A stretch of 64,000 nt of DNA from Pseudomonas sp. MYb118 (GTDB taxonomy: Bacteria; Pseudomonadota; Gammaproteobacteria; Pseudomonadales; Pseudomonadaceae): NCBI RefSeq assembly GCF_040947875.1, contig NZ_JBFRXN010000003.1, positions 558,001 through 622,000 of the forward strand. The letters run 5' to 3'. Position numbers and translations under genes: made by a program. Each line of letters begins with the position of its first letter. Positions within the stretch are counted from its first letter, which is position 1. The notes under the pieces are model-generated. The model did no database searches. It was not told the DNA's origin and was given only the letters and a program-made list of their open reading frames with translations. Shown piece by piece: positions 25,840 through 35,093 of this stretch.

Positions 25840-27376
25840 CGGCCGCCTGCGGTTGGCTGACGGGGTGAGTCGGGATCGGATTGCGCATCAATGTTCCGAC
25901 CACCAGCGCACCGAGCAGGCCGAGCAAGCCCGCGACCGCGAGCAACAGGCTGAAACCGCCGACGAAGGCCTGGCGGGCCAGCGGTTCGACCAGCGCCTGG
26001 GCACTGTCCGGCAGCAGGCCCAGCGCCGCGGCCATGTCACCGGCCACCACCCGCGAAGCGATACCCTGCGTCTGTTCGAGCCACTGCGTGCCCTGTGCCG
26101 ACAAGCTCGAGCGCAGCAATTGTTCTGTGTGACTGGACAGCAATGCGCCGTACACGCCCACCGCCAGCACGATGGCGCTGAAGCGCATGGTGGTGCTCAT
26201 GCCCGAGGCCATGCCGGTGCGCTCCCGTGGCACGCAGGCCATGATGTTTTTCTGCGTGTCGCCGTTGAGCAGTCCGGCTCCGGCACCGGTCACCGCAATC
26301 GCCAGGGCGAAGGGCAGGTAGCCGCCGCTGCTGACGGCCCAGGCGCTGAGCAGGTTGCCTGCACCCACCAGCGTCAGGCCGCTGGCCATCATGGTCGCCG
26401 GGGCAAAACGGCTGGCCAGGCGCACTCCGATGCGCGGGCAGATCAACATGGTCAGGGCGAACGGCAACATGCCCAGGCCCGAGGCGATCGCCGAGAAACC
26501 CAGGCCGTTTTGCAGGTAGAACGGCAGCAGCGTCATCATCACCTGGGCGCAGCCGGCGTAGGCGAACATGCCCAGCAAGGCGCCGATGAAACGCGGGTGG
26601 CGGAACAGTTTCAGGTCAACCATGGGCCGCTGTTGCAGACGCTCGATCACCACGAACAGGCCCAGCAGCAGCGCGCCGCCGATCAGCCGGGCGTAGGTGG
26701 CGGGGTTGCCCCAGCCGATCCGGTTGGCTTCGATCAGGCCCCAGATCAGGCACAGCAGGCTGCCACTGAAGGCCAGGCTGCCCCAGGGGTCCAGGCGCGC
26801 CGATTGCGAGTCGCGGGATTCCGGCACGGCGCGCCAGACCATGACCATCAGCAGCAGGCCCACCGGCAGGTTGAGGTAAAAGATCCAGCGCCAGCCAATG
26901 TACTCGGTGATCAAGCCGCCTATGGTCGGCGCGGCGGTCATCGCCACCCCCATGCACGCGCCCCAGAATGCCCAGGCCTTGGCCCGTTCCACTTCATCGT
27001 GGAAGGTGTGGCCGATCGACGCCAGCGCCGAGGTCAGCAGCAACGCCGCGCCGACGCCCTTGATCGCCCGGGCGATGTCGAGAAACAGCGCATTGGGTGC
27101 CGCGCCACAGCCGATGGAGGCGAGGATGAACAGGCCCAGGCCACACAACAGGGTTTTCTGCCGGCCAAAACGGTCGGCGATGCTGCCGGCGGGCAGCAGC
27201 AGGGCGGCGAACGCCAGCATGTAGGCGCTGACCACCCATTCGATATCGGCGAAGTTCGCTCCCAGGTCCCGGGCAATGGTCGGCAGGGTGACGGCGACGA
27301 TGTTGGTGTCGAGGACGATCAGCGAACAGACACCGGAGGCGGTCAGCAGCGTCAGGCGGGGATTGACCGGGCTCAT
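25826..27376 (-). CDS. MFS drug transporter, DHA2 (14-TMS) family
   Basis: A 516-residue membrane protein with about 14 hydrophobic helices. It has the MFS motif A in 'LLLPAGSIADRFGRQKTLL' and a motif-C-like stretch in helix 5 (GGLITEYIGWRWIFYLNLPVG), as in EmrB/QacA-type multidrug antiporters. I chose ATG 27376 (MSPVNPRLTLLTASG), which follows an AAGG site. The frame is open further upstream. It is an inner-membrane, proton-coupled exporter of unknown substrate, divergent from a LysR regulator that likely controls it. Confidence 0.9.
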   Translation of the reverse strand: MSPVNPRLTLLTASGVCSLIVLDTNIVAVTLPTIARDLGANFADIEWVVSAYMLAFAALLLPAGSIADRFGRQKTLLCGLGLFILASIGCGAAPNALFLDIARAIKGVGAALLLTSALASIGHTFHDEVERAKAWAFWGACMGVAMTAAPTIGGLITEYIGWRWIFYLNLPVGLLLMVMVWRAVPESRDSQSARLDPWGSLAFSGSLLCLIWGLIEANRIGWGNPATYARLIGGALLLGLFVVIERLQQRPMVDLKLFRHPRFIGALLGMFAYAGCAQVMMTLLPFYLQNGLGFSAIASGLGMLPFALTMLICPRIGVRLASRFAPATMMASGLTLVGAGNLLSAWAVSSGGYLPFALAIAVTGAGAGLLNGDTQKNIMACVPRERTGMASGMSTTMRFSAIVLAVGVYGALLSSHTEQLLRSSLSAQGTQWLEQTQGIASRVVAGDMAAALGLLPDSAQALVEPLARQAFVGGFSLLLAVAGLLGLLGALVVGTLMRNPIPTHPVSQPQAAVTNS

Positions 27377-27541
27377 GGTGTGATTGCCTTTTGAGCAAGG
27401 TCGCACCGGTTGGTCATGTTTTTGTGTTTGACGCACATGGCATGGGCTCTCTACTGTGATTGCCAGATGAGCTTATCGCGGCCGTCGGGTGGCTTTATTA
27501 GCCTGTGATCGGCATTTCATTACCTTTGAGCTAATGCGCTT

Positions 27542-28408
27542 ATGGACATCCGTCATTTCCGCTACTTCCTGGCCGTTGCGCGGCAGGGCAACTTCACCCG
27601 CGCCGCCGAACAGCTCGGCATCGCGCCGCCGACCCTGACCCGGCAAATCCAGGACATGGAAAACGAACTCGGCACGCGGCTGTTCATTCGCCAGACCCGC
27701 GAAGTCAGCCTGACCGAAGCGGGCGCCGCGTTGGTCATTGAGGCCGAGGCCACCGTGCGCCAGTTCGAATACGCCCAGCAAAATGCCCAGCGCGCCGGGC
27801 GTGGCGAGATCGGCCATATCGAGTTGGGTTATGTGGCGTCGGCGGTGTACTCGGGGTTGCTGCAAAAGCAGGTGCAGGCGTTCAGCCGCGAATGCCCGGA
27901 CGTCAGCCTCAACGTGCGCGAATACCCCATGGCCTCATTGCCGGCGATGGTGGTCGAGGGGCGCTTCGACATCGGATATGTGCGCTCGCCGATGACCTTA
28001 CCCGAAGACCTGGAAGCCATCCGCCTGGATGCCGAGGGTTTTGTCCTGGCGCTGCCGAGCGAATCCTGGCTGTGCCGCCTGGGCGAGATCGGGCCTGAGC
28101 ATTTGCAGGGCGAGACGTTCATCCTGCCGGAGCAGATCAGCGGCACCCTGCAAGTCGCCGCCCAGGGCGGATTCGCGCCGAAACTGGGGGCGCAGCCGGG
28201 CGGGCTGGTGGCGGTGCTGGCGCTGGTGTCGCTGGGGCAGGGGGTGGCGGTAGTGCCGGAGTCGGTGGTCGGGCATGTGGGGTTGCCGGGGGTGGTGTAC
28301 CGGTCGATCAAGGGCAACGAGGCGAATTCGTGGCTGTCGTTGATTCACCGGCGGTTCGAGAAGTCGGCGGCGGTGATGCGCTATATTGAGCGGGTGCGTA
28401 ATGGCTGA
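27542..28408 (+). CDS. LysR-family transcriptional regulator
   Basis: A 288-residue LTTR. The N-terminal helix-turn-helix (DIRHFRYFLAVARQGNFTRA, then AEQLGIAPPTLTRQIQDME) is followed by the effector-binding domain (GHIELGYVASAVYSGLL; GQGVAVVPESVV). It is oriented away from the DHA2 transporter across a 165-bp gap, the standard arrangement for a LysR regulator and its target. The inducer is unknown. It starts with ATG 27542. An REP pair follows. Confidence 0.93.
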   Translation: MDIRHFRYFLAVARQGNFTRAAEQLGIAPPTLTRQIQDMENELGTRLFIRQTREVSLTEAGAALVIEAEATVRQFEYAQQNAQRAGRGEIGHIELGYVASAVYSGLLQKQVQAFSRECPDVSLNVREYPMASLPAMVVEGRFDIGYVRSPMTLPEDLEAIRLDAEGFVLALPSESWLCRLGEIGPEHLQGETFILPEQISGTLQVAAQGGFAPKLGAQPGGLVAVLALVSLGQGVAVVPESVVGHVGLPGVVYRSIKGNEANSWLSLIHRRFEKSAAVMRYIERVRNG

Positions 28409-28415
28409 ATTTCCC

Positions 28416-28506
28416 CTGTAGGAGCGAGCTTGCTCGCGATAGCGGCGGCACATCCAACATCTTCGTCACAGGCACACCGCTATCGCGAGCAAGCTCGCTC
28501 CTACAG
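28416..28506. repeat. REP inverted pair
   Basis: CTGTAGGAGCGAGCTTGCTC from 28416 with the inverse ending CTCCTACAG at about 28506, downstream of the LysR gene. Confidence 0.9.
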
Positions 28507-28538
28507 GTCCACGCCATACCTCTACAGATTTTGTAATG

Positions 28539-28557
28539 ATTTCCCACTGTGGGAAAT
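28539..28557. promoter_or_regulatory. Inverted repeat upstream of the TerC-type gene
   Basis: ATTTCCCAC and GTGGGAAAT form a perfect 9-bp inverted repeat with a 1-bp spacer. It is about 50 bp before the leader ORF and 230 bp before the TerC gene. It could be an operator; the regulator is unknown. Confidence 0.5.
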
Positions 28558-28605
28558 ATCCCTTTCCCCTGTACGCTCCAAGACCTTTTTTCTTTCAGGA
28601 TTTGC

Positions 28606-28761
28606 ATGAACACCCTCTCGGAGCCCCCCAGTTATCCTTCCTCCTCGCGCTGCCGCGCGCGCTTCACGCACGCGAAACATCCGGTCTTTCGACGCCTGAA
28701 TTCCTTTGACATTGCAACCCCACGGCCTCTGCGCCGCGCCTTGCCGTGCCCGGCATTCTGA
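28606..28761 (+). CDS. Possible 51-residue leader ORF before the TerC-type gene
   Basis: ATG 28606 follows CAGGA at good spacing and the frame ends at TGA 28759-28761, 26 bp before the TerC gene. The predicted peptide (MNTLSEPPSYPSSSRCRARF...) is rich in Arg, Pro and Ser, has no hydrophobic segment, and belongs to no family I recognise. It may be a regulatory leader peptide whose translation affects the downstream gene, or chance coding within an untranslated leader. I looked for yybP-ykoY manganese-riboswitch signatures here and did not find them. Confidence 0.35.
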   Translation: MNTLSEPPSYPSSSRCRARFTHAKHPVFRRLNSFDIATPRPLRRALPCPAF

Positions 28762-28787
28762 ATTAACGAAGAGATCGAGACTTTCAT

Positions 28788-30347
28788 ATGGAATGGATAG
28801 CTGACCCCACCGCCTGGCTGGGCCTGTTGACATTGATCGTGCTGGAGCTGGTGCTCGGCATCGACAACCTGGTGTTTATCGCCATCCTCGCCGACAAGCT
28901 GCCGCCTGAGCAGCGTGACCGTGCGCGCATCATCGGCCTGTCCCTGGCCCTGATCATGCGCCTGGGCCTGCTGGCGAGTATTTCCTGGTTGGTGACCCTG
29001 ACCCAGCCGCTGTTCGAAGTGTTCGACAAGAGCTTCTCCGGACGCGACCTGATCATGCTGTTCGGTGGTGTGTTCCTGCTGTTCAAGGCCACCATGGAAT
29101 TGCACGAGCGCCTCGAAGGCCATGTCGGCGAGCGCACGGCCAATACCACCTATGCGCTGTTCTGGCCTATCGTTGCGCAGATCGTCGTGCTGGACGCGGT
29201 GTTCTCCCTGGACGCGGTGATCACGGCCGTGGGCATGGTCGATGAACTGGCGGTGATGATGATCGCCGTGATCATTTCCATCGGTCTGATGATCGTGGCC
29301 AGCAAGCCGTTGACCCGCTTCGTCAACGCGCACCCGACAGTGATCATGCTGTGTCTGGGCTTCCTGATGATGATCGGCTTCGCGCTGACCGCCGAAGGCC
29401 TGGGCTTCCACATTCCAAAAGGCTACCTGTACGCGGCCATCGGTTTCTCGATCCTGATCGAGGTGTTCAACCAGATCGCCCGTGCCAAGCGCAAGCGATT
29501 GATGCAGGGCCTGCGGCCAATGCGCGAACGCACCGCCCATGCGGTGATGCGTTTGCTCGGCGGGCGCAAGCTGGCGGTGGAAGAGGTGGGTGAAGAGATC
29601 GTCGACATGCTCGACAACGGCGAGGCGCCGAGCGAAGAGCTGTTCGACCGTCGTGAACGGGTGATGATCAGCGGCGTGCTACAACTGGCCGAACGACCGA
29701 TCCGCACCTTGATGACCGTGCGCGCCGATGTCGATTATATCGACCTGGCCGATGACGCCGAGACGATTCGCACGCGTTTGATGCATTCGTCCTATTCGCG
29801 CCTGCCGCTGATCCGTGGCGGCGCGGTGGATGAACCGCTGGGCTTCGTGCACAAGAAGGAGCTGCTCAAGGAGTACCTGAGTGGCAACGAGCCGGACCTG
29901 GCACACCTGGCGCGTCAGGCCATCAACCTGCTGGACAGCTACTCGATCCTCAATGCCCTGGAGCAGATGCGCAAGGCCTCGACCCACATTGCCTTCGTGG
30001 TTAATGAATTCGGTGACTTCGTGGGTGTGCTGACCATGACCGACATCCTCGAGTCGATTGCCGGCGAGCTGCCCGACGCCAGCGAGATCGAGGGCCCGGA
30101 CGTGATCGAGGAGAAGGGCGGTTTCGTGGTCAGCGGCGCGCTGAACCTGGCGCGGGTACGCCAACGCACCGGCTTCGCCGCCGAACCGACCGACGACTAC
30201 CAGACCCTCGCCGGGCTGGTGGTGAGCCTGCTGGACCGCTTGCCGATGATTGGCGACAGCCATGAGTGGGAAGGCTGGCGGATGACCGTGATGTCGGTGG
30301 AAGAGCGGCGGGTGACGCGGGTGTTCCTGGCACGTATAGACGCCTGA
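28788..30347 (+). CDS. TerC-family membrane protein with CBS and CorC domains
   Basis: A 519-residue protein of the YoaE/YegH type. The N-terminal TerC membrane domain (about 1-235) has seven hydrophobic helices and acidic motifs in helices ([31 protein letters not shown]) thought to bind metal ions. A CBS pair follows (about 300-420; [34 protein letters not shown]). It ends with a CorC/HlyC-type transporter-associated domain (about 430-519). The likely role is metal export or metal loading at the inner membrane, by analogy with the family. It starts at ATG 28788. It is preceded by a leader ORF and an inverted repeat. Confidence 0.9.
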   Translation: MEWIADPTAWLGLLTLIVLELVLGIDNLVFIAILADKLPPEQRDRARIIGLSLALIMRLGLLASISWLVTLTQPLFEVFDKSFSGRDLIMLFGGVFLLFKATMELHERLEGHVGERTANTTYALFWPIVAQIVVLDAVFSLDAVITAVGMVDELAVMMIAVIISIGLMIVASKPLTRFVNAHPTVIMLCLGFLMMIGFALTAEGLGFHIPKGYLYAAIGFSILIEVFNQIARAKRKRLMQGLRPMRERTAHAVMRLLGGRKLAVEEVGEEIVDMLDNGEAPSEELFDRRERVMISGVLQLAERPIRTLMTVRADVDYIDLADDAETIRTRLMHSSYSRLPLIRGGAVDEPLGFVHKKELLKEYLSGNEPDLAHLARQAINLLDSYSILNALEQMRKASTHIAFVVNEFGDFVGVLTMTDILESIAGELPDASEIEGPDVIEEKGGFVVSGALNLARVRQRTGFAAEPTDDYQTLAGLVVSLLDRLPMIGDSHEWEGWRMTVMSVEERRVTRVFLARIDA

Positions 30348-30354
30348 TCCACCG

Positions 30355-30452
30355 CTTTCGCGAGCAAGCTCGCTCCTACAGGGGAACGCATTCCCAATGT
30401 GGGAGCGAGCCTGCTCGCGATGGAGGCCCCGCGGGCGGGCTCGCTCCCACAG
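30355..30452. repeat. Cluster of three REP units
   Basis: An inverted unit at 30355-30383, a direct unit at 30398-30423 and a partial inverted unit ending CTCCCACAG at 30452. The remainder of the 30348-30689 gap shows no gene, only the operator-like repeat before the ABC transporter. Confidence 0.85.
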
Positions 30453-30627
30453 ATATTTCCCGGTCCAATGTGGTGCAAATACCCGCCCTCTGTAGCCAAC
30501 GGTAGCGCTACGCCATCTCTCCCTCGGGTAACACCCATCTCTCACCTTCACCCATCTCCCTGATTCAAAACACTTTTCAAATCCCCCTCCCGGCACGCCA
30601 CAACCTGTGGCACACTTTCTGCTGTCT

Positions 30628-30665
30628 ATTCCGCTGTTACATACTACATTCCGGTATAGCGGAAT
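30628..30665 (+). promoter_or_regulatory. Candidate IclR-type operator of the ABC transporter operon
   Basis: The inverted repeat ATTCCG-GTATAG-CGGAAT lies at 30648-30665. A further ATTCCG half-site at 30628 is one helical step pair (20 bp) upstream. It is 24 bp before the first transporter gene. IclR-family operators often take this TTCCG/CGGAA form, and an IclR gene lies in the cluster at 34289. Confidence 0.6.
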
Positions 30666-30689
30666 ACACATCATCCAGGAGTGCTTGCC

Positions 30690-31538
30690 ATGCATCGCCG
30701 ACCTTCCTTGTTCAAAGCGTGTGTTTTTCTTTTTGCAGCTTCGGCTGCCGCCATGGGTGTGGCCCAGGCGGCGGACAGCAAGCTCGACAGCGTGCTGGCT
30801 CGCGGCAAGCTGATCGTCGGCACTGGCAGCACCAACGCGCCGTGGCACTTCCAAGGCGCGGATGGCAAGTTGCAGGGTTTTGATATCGACATCGGGCACA
30901 TCATTGCCAAGGGCCTGTTCAATGACCCTGAGAAAGTCGAGTACGTGGTGCAGTCTTCCGATGCGCGGATTCCCAACCTGCTGACCGACAAGGTCGACAT
31001 CAGTTGCCAGTTCATCACCGTGACCGCCAGCCGTGCCCAGCAGGTGGCGTTCACCTTGCCGTACTACCGCGAAGGCGTCGGCCTGCTGCTGCCTGCCAAC
31101 AGCAAATACAAGGAAATAGACGACCTCAAGGCCGCCGGCGACAGCGTCACCGTGGCCGTGCTGCAGAACGTCTACGCCGAAGAACTGGTGCACCAGGCGC
31201 TGCCCAAGGCCAAGGTCGACCAGTACGACAGCGTCGACCTGATGTACCAGGCCGTGAACTCCGGCCGCGCCGATGCCGCGGCCACCGACCAGTCCTCGGT
31301 CAAGTACCTGATGGTGCAGAACCCAGGCCGCTACCGCAGCCCGGCGTACGCCTGGAGCCCGCAAACCTATGCCTGCGCGGTCAAGCGTGGCGACCAGGAC
31401 TGGCTGAACTTCGTCAACACCGCCCTGCATGAAGCCATGACCGGTGTGGAGTTCCCGATGTACGCCGAGTCGTTCAAGAAGTGGTTTGGCGTCGAGCTGC
31501 CGACTCCAGCGATCGGTTTCCCCGTCGAATATAAATGA
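30690..31538 (+). CDS. Amino-acid-type ABC transporter, periplasmic binding protein
   Basis: A 282-residue PAAT-family binding protein with a signal peptide (FKACVFLFAASAAAMGVAQA, cleavage near ADS). It then has the typical lobe-1 start 'LIVGTGSTNAPWHFQGADGK', followed by GFDIDIGHIIAKGL. ATG 30690 is preferred: AGGAG lies 8 nt upstream, while the in-frame GTG at 30681 has none. It is the first gene of an operon with two permeases and an ATPase. With the downstream lyase and KDG-type kinase, the ligand is inferred to be D-glucosaminate or a similar amino-sugar acid. Confidence 0.9.
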   Translation: MHRRPSLFKACVFLFAASAAAMGVAQAADSKLDSVLARGKLIVGTGSTNAPWHFQGADGKLQGFDIDIGHIIAKGLFNDPEKVEYVVQSSDARIPNLLTDKVDISCQFITVTASRAQQVAFTLPYYREGVGLLLPANSKYKEIDDLKAAGDSVTVAVLQNVYAEELVHQALPKAKVDQYDSVDLMYQAVNSGRADAAATDQSSVKYLMVQNPGRYRSPAYAWSPQTYACAVKRGDQDWLNFVNTALHEAMTGVEFPMYAESFKKWFGVELPTPAIGFPVEYK

Positions 31539-31590
31539 CCCCGTGGGAGTGGGGCGGTGACCAGCCGCCCCGCTCAAGGTACTGCTGACC

Positions 31591-32253
31591 ATGAACTATC
31601 AGTTGAACTTTGCCGCCGTGTGGCGCGATTTCGACACCTTGCTGGTGGGGCTCGGCCTGGGCCTGCAACTGGCGCTGGTGTCGATCGCCATCGGCTGCGT
31701 GATCGGCCTGATGATGGCGTTTGCCCTGCTGTCCAAGCACCGTACGCTGCGGGTACTGGCGTCGGTGTACGTGACGGTGATCCGCAATACGCCGATCCTG
31801 GTGCTGATCCTGTTGATCTACTTCGCCTTGCCGAGCCTGGGTATACGCCTGGACAAGATCCCGTCGTTCATCATCACTCTGTCGCTGTATGCCGGAGCGT
31901 ACCTGACCGAGGTGTTTCGTGGCGGCTTGCTGAGCATTCCCAAGGGCCAGCGCGAAGCGGGCCTGGCCATCGGCCTGGGTGAATGGCAGGTCAAGGCCTA
32001 CGTCACCGTGCCGGTGATGCTGCGCAATGTGCTGCCGGCGTTGTCGAACAACTTCATTTCGCTGTTCAAGGACACCTCGCTGGCGGCGGCGATCGCTGTG
32101 CCTGAGCTGACCTATTACGCGCGCAAGATCAATGTCGAGAGCTACCGGGTGATCGAGACCTGGCTGGTGACCACAGCGCTCTATGTTGCGGCCTGTTACC
32201 TCATTGCCATGCTGCTGCGTTACCTCGAGCAGCGTCTGGCGATCCGCCGATAG
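31591..32253 (+). CDS. Amino-acid-type ABC transporter permease 1
   Basis: A 220-residue HisM/GlnP-type inner-membrane permease with about five helices. The conserved EAA loop is 'GQREAGLAIGLGEWQ', which docks to the ATPase. VIRNTPILVLILLIYFALP is typical of PAAT permeases. It starts at ATG 31591, 52 bp after the binding-protein gene and 8 bp before the second permease, so it is co-transcribed. It acts as half of the heterodimeric channel. Confidence 0.93.
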   Translation: MNYQLNFAAVWRDFDTLLVGLGLGLQLALVSIAIGCVIGLMMAFALLSKHRTLRVLASVYVTVIRNTPILVLILLIYFALPSLGIRLDKIPSFIITLSLYAGAYLTEVFRGGLLSIPKGQREAGLAIGLGEWQVKAYVTVPVMLRNVLPALSNNFISLFKDTSLAAAIAVPELTYYARKINVESYRVIETWLVTTALYVAACYLIAMLLRYLEQRLAIRR

Positions 32254-32261
32254 GAGGCCCC

Positions 32262-32924
32262 ATGTACGAATCACCCAGTTGGTTGCATGAGTTGTGGGTT
32301 GCCCGCGAACCGCTGTGGCAGGGTTTTCTCACCAGTGTGCAGGTGTCGGCGCTGGCGATCCTGTTGGGCACGATGGTCGGCATCGTCGCCGGCCTGGTGC
32401 TGACCTACGGCAAGTTCTGGATGCGTGCGCCGTTTCGTTTCTACGTCGACCTGATTCGCGGCACACCGGTGTTCGTGCTGGTGCTGGCCTGCTTCTACAT
32501 GGCGCCGGCCCTGGGCTGGAAGATTAGCGCGTTCCAGGCCGGTGCCCTGGGGCTGACGCTGTTCTGCGGCTCCCACGTCGCCGAGATCGTGCGCGGTGCG
32601 TTGCAGGCCTTGCCCAGCGGCCAGATGGAGGCGAGCAAAGCCATCGGCCTGACGTTCTACCAGGCGTTGGGCTACGTGCTGTTGCCCCAGGCCTTGCGGC
32701 AGATCCTGCCGACCTGGGTCAATTCCTCGACCGAGATCGTCAAGGCCTCGACCCTGTTGTCGGTGATCGGCGTGGCCGAGCTGCTGCTCAGCACCCAGCA
32801 GATCATCGCCCGGACCTTCATGACCCTGGAGTTCTACCTGTTCGCCGGATTTCTGTTCTTCGTCATCAACTACGCCATCGAATTACTCGGCCGGCACATT
32901 GAAAAGCGGGTGGCCTTGCCATGA
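32262..32924 (+). CDS. Amino-acid-type ABC transporter permease 2
   Basis: A 220-residue partner permease with the same fold. It has [19 protein letters not shown] and the EAA loop '[20 protein letters not shown]'. It starts at ATG 32262 behind AGGAGG and overlaps the start of the ATPase gene by 4 bp, indicating translational coupling. It forms the transport channel with permease 1. Confidence 0.93.
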   Translation: MYESPSWLHELWVAREPLWQGFLTSVQVSALAILLGTMVGIVAGLVLTYGKFWMRAPFRFYVDLIRGTPVFVLVLACFYMAPALGWKISAFQAGALGLTLFCGSHVAEIVRGALQALPSGQMEASKAIGLTFYQALGYVLLPQALRQILPTWVNSSTEIVKASTLLSVIGVAELLLSTQQIIARTFMTLEFYLFAGFLFFVINYAIELLGRHIEKRVALP

Positions 32925-33715
32925 ACCAGACTCAAACCAACCCACAAAACGGCCAGCCGCTGCTGGACATTCGTGGCCTGCACAAGCAGTACGGCAAGCT
33001 CGAAGTGCTCAAGGGCGTCGACCTGACCATGCAGCGTGGCAACGTCGTCACGCTGATCGGCTCCAGCGGCTCGGGCAAGACCACGCTGCTGCGCTGCGTG
33101 AACATGCTCGAAGAGTTCCAGGGCGGGCAGATCCTGCTCGACGGCGAGTCCATCGGCTATGACGAGGTCGACGGCAAGCGCGTGCGCCACGCCGAAAAAG
33201 TCATCGCCCGCCATCGCGCCATGACCGGCATGGCCTTCCAGCAGTTCAACCTGTTCCCGCACCTCACCGCGTTGCAGAACGTCACGCTGGGCTTGCTCAA
33301 GGTCAAGAAGCTGCACAAGGACGAAGCGGTGGCCCTGGCCGAGAAGTGGCTGGATCGCGTCGGCCTGCTGGAGCGGCGCAATCATTTCCCTGGCCAATTG
33401 TCTGGCGGCCAGCAGCAGCGCGTGGCGATTGCCCGCGCCATCGCCATGAACCCGAGCCTGATGCTGTTCGACGAAGTCACCTCGGCCCTCGACCCGGAAC
33501 TGGTCGGCGAGGTGCTGAACGTGATCAAGGGCCTGGCCGACGAAGGCATGACCATGTTGCTGGTGACCCACGAAATGCGTTTCGCCTTCGAGGTCTCGGA
33601 CAAGATCGTTTTCATGAACCAGGGGCGCATCGAAGAGCAGGGGCCACCCAAGGAACTGTTCGAACGCCCGCAATCACCGCGCTTGGCCGAGTTTCTCAAG
33701 AGCACGCGGTTTTAA
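32921..33715 (+). CDS. Amino-acid-type ABC transporter ATPase
   Basis: A 264-residue GlnQ/HisP-type ATPase. It has Walker [12 protein letters not shown], the Q-loop in [14 protein letters not shown], signature [14 protein letters not shown], Walker [15 protein letters not shown], and the H-loop in [10 protein letters not shown]. All catalytic motifs are intact. It overlaps the upstream permease gene by 4 bp. It energises import of the cluster's substrate. Confidence 0.95.
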   Translation: MNQTQTNPQNGQPLLDIRGLHKQYGKLEVLKGVDLTMQRGNVVTLIGSSGSGKTTLLRCVNMLEEFQGGQILLDGESIGYDEVDGKRVRHAEKVIARHRAMTGMAFQQFNLFPHLTALQNVTLGLLKVKKLHKDEAVALAEKWLDRVGLLERRNHFPGQLSGGQQQRVAIARAIAMNPSLMLFDEVTSALDPELVGEVLNVIKGLADEGMTMLLVTHEMRFAFEVSDKIVFMNQGRIEEQGPPKELFERPQSPRLAEFLKSTRF

Positions 33716-33744
33716 ACACTCAATTTCAATCAGGAGAAACACTC

Positions 33745-34134
33745 ATGAGCATTACTCGTTACGGCACCGGCAGCAGCGCGGCAGGCGGTACGCCTCGCCC
33801 TTTTGCGCGCGCCGTTGAAGCCGATGGCTGGCTGCATGTTTCCGGGCAGGTGCCGGCGCTGAATGGCGAGATCATCAGTGGCGGCATCGTCGAGCAGACC
33901 CACCAGACCATGAAGAACCTGATCGCGATTCTCCAGGAGGCCGGTTACGGCCTGGAAGACGTGGTACGCGCTGGCGTGTGGCTGGATGACCCGCGGGATT
34001 TCACCAGTTTCAACAAGGTCTTCGCCGAATACTTCAAACCCGAACACGCCCCGGCGCGGGCCTGTGTGCAGGCGAGCATGATGGTTGATTGCAAGGTTGA
34101 GATCGACTGTATTGCCTACAAGAAGAAGGCTTGA
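33745..34134 (+). CDS. RidA-family enamine/imine deaminase
   Basis: A 129-residue RidA/YjgF protein. It has WLHVSGQVPALNGEIISGG, QTHQTMKNLIAIL, and the conserved C-terminal 'PARACVQASMMVDCKVEIDC', whose Arg is the family's substrate-binding residue. It starts at ATG 33745 after AGGAG; the longer frame upstream overlaps the ATPase gene. RidA proteins hydrolyse 2-aminoacrylate-like enamines. In this cluster the PLP ammonia-lyase encoded at 35094 would produce exactly such an intermediate. It probably belongs to the same transcription unit as the transporter. Confidence 0.93.
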   Translation: MSITRYGTGSSAAGGTPRPFARAVEADGWLHVSGQVPALNGEIISGGIVEQTHQTMKNLIAILQEAGYGLEDVVRAGVWLDDPRDFTSFNKVFAEYFKPEHAPARACVQASMMVDCKVEIDCIAYKKKA

Positions 34135-34149
34135 GAATTGTGGTGCGCC

Positions 34150-34226
34150 TATCGCGAGCAGGCTCGCTCCCACATTGGATTTCAGCGGTCACAAAATCCT
34201 GTGGGAGCGAGCCTGCTCGCGATAGC
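34150..34226. repeat. REP inverted pair (opposite arrangement)
   Basis: A unit ending CTCCCACA, then a unit beginning TGTGGGAGCGAGCCTGCTC, between the RidA and IclR genes. Confidence 0.88.
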
Positions 34227-34288
34227 GGCCTCACGGTCGCCACTGCACTCTGGTTAAAATCCCGGCATTATCAAGGGGAACCACAGAC

Positions 34289-35053
34289 ATGACCGAAGAC
34301 ACCATCAAACGCCGGGCCCGCGGCCTGGACCGGGCGTTCGATATTCTCGATTTCCTCAAGGAAATCGGCCAGCCACTGCGCCCCAATGACATCGCCAGCG
34401 GCATCGGCAGCCCCAAGTCCACGGTCTACGAACTGGTGGCCTCGCTGCTGGAGCGACGCATTCTGGAACCTGTGGGCAAGGAAGGTCACGTCTACCTCGG
34501 TCGTCAGCTGTACTTCCTCGGCCAGGCGCACCTGCGCCATTTCGACCTGACCCGCGAAGCCGACCACGCCTTGCAGGAGATCGTCAGCCAGACCCGCGAA
34601 ACCGCGCAGATGTGCCTGCTCAACGGGCGCAAATACACGGTGGCGCTGATGAAGGAGGGCGAGCGGCATTTTCGTATCTCGTCGGACATCGGTGAAAACG
34701 CGCCGATCCCCTGGACGGCTTCGGGGCGCCTGCTGCTGGCGCACCTGAGCGACCAGGCCATCGTCGACCTGATCGACCCCGACGACTTCATCCTGCCCGA
34801 TGGCGAACGCCTGCCGCTGGAGCAGTTTCTCGGTGAGATACGCCAGGCCGGCGTCGATGGCTTTTTCTCCTTCGACAGCGTCGCCGACACCTTCACCCAC
34901 TGCTTTGCCGCACCGGTCAAGGACAACAACGGCGTCGCCATTGCGACCCTGTGCATCGTCGCCCCCAGGGCTGATGCGAAAAACAACTACAACGACTATC
35001 GCCGGGTGCTGATCGACAGCGCCAACAGCCTCGCCCGGCGTATCAACGAATAA
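34289..35053 (+). CDS. IclR-family transcriptional regulator
   Basis: A 254-residue IclR protein. The N-terminal winged helix (RAFDILDFLKEIGQPLRPND, then IGSPKSTVYELVASLLER) is followed by the IclR effector domain from about residue 90 (ETAQMCLLNGRKYTVAL; the C-terminal ITATLCIVAP-like block reads GVAIATLCIVAPRADAK). It lies between the transporter/RidA genes and the ammonia-lyase. It is the natural candidate to bind the ATTCCG/CGGAAT repeat at 30648. Confidence 0.93.
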   Translation: MTEDTIKRRARGLDRAFDILDFLKEIGQPLRPNDIASGIGSPKSTVYELVASLLERRILEPVGKEGHVYLGRQLYFLGQAHLRHFDLTREADHALQEIVSQTRETAQMCLLNGRKYTVALMKEGERHFRISSDIGENAPIPWTASGRLLLAHLSDQAIVDLIDPDDFILPDGERLPLEQFLGEIRQAGVDGFFSFDSVADTFTHCFAAPVKDNNGVAIATLCIVAPRADAKNNYNDYRRVLIDSANSLARRINE

Positions 35054-35093
35054 CCGCGGCTGCCCTGCGGCCGCGACAGTGAGGAGTTCGACC

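Noticed and set aside
28510..28787. yybP-ykoY manganese riboswitch before the TerC gene
   Set aside because: The expected conserved GGGGAGUA-type and partner elements are not visible on the plus strand.
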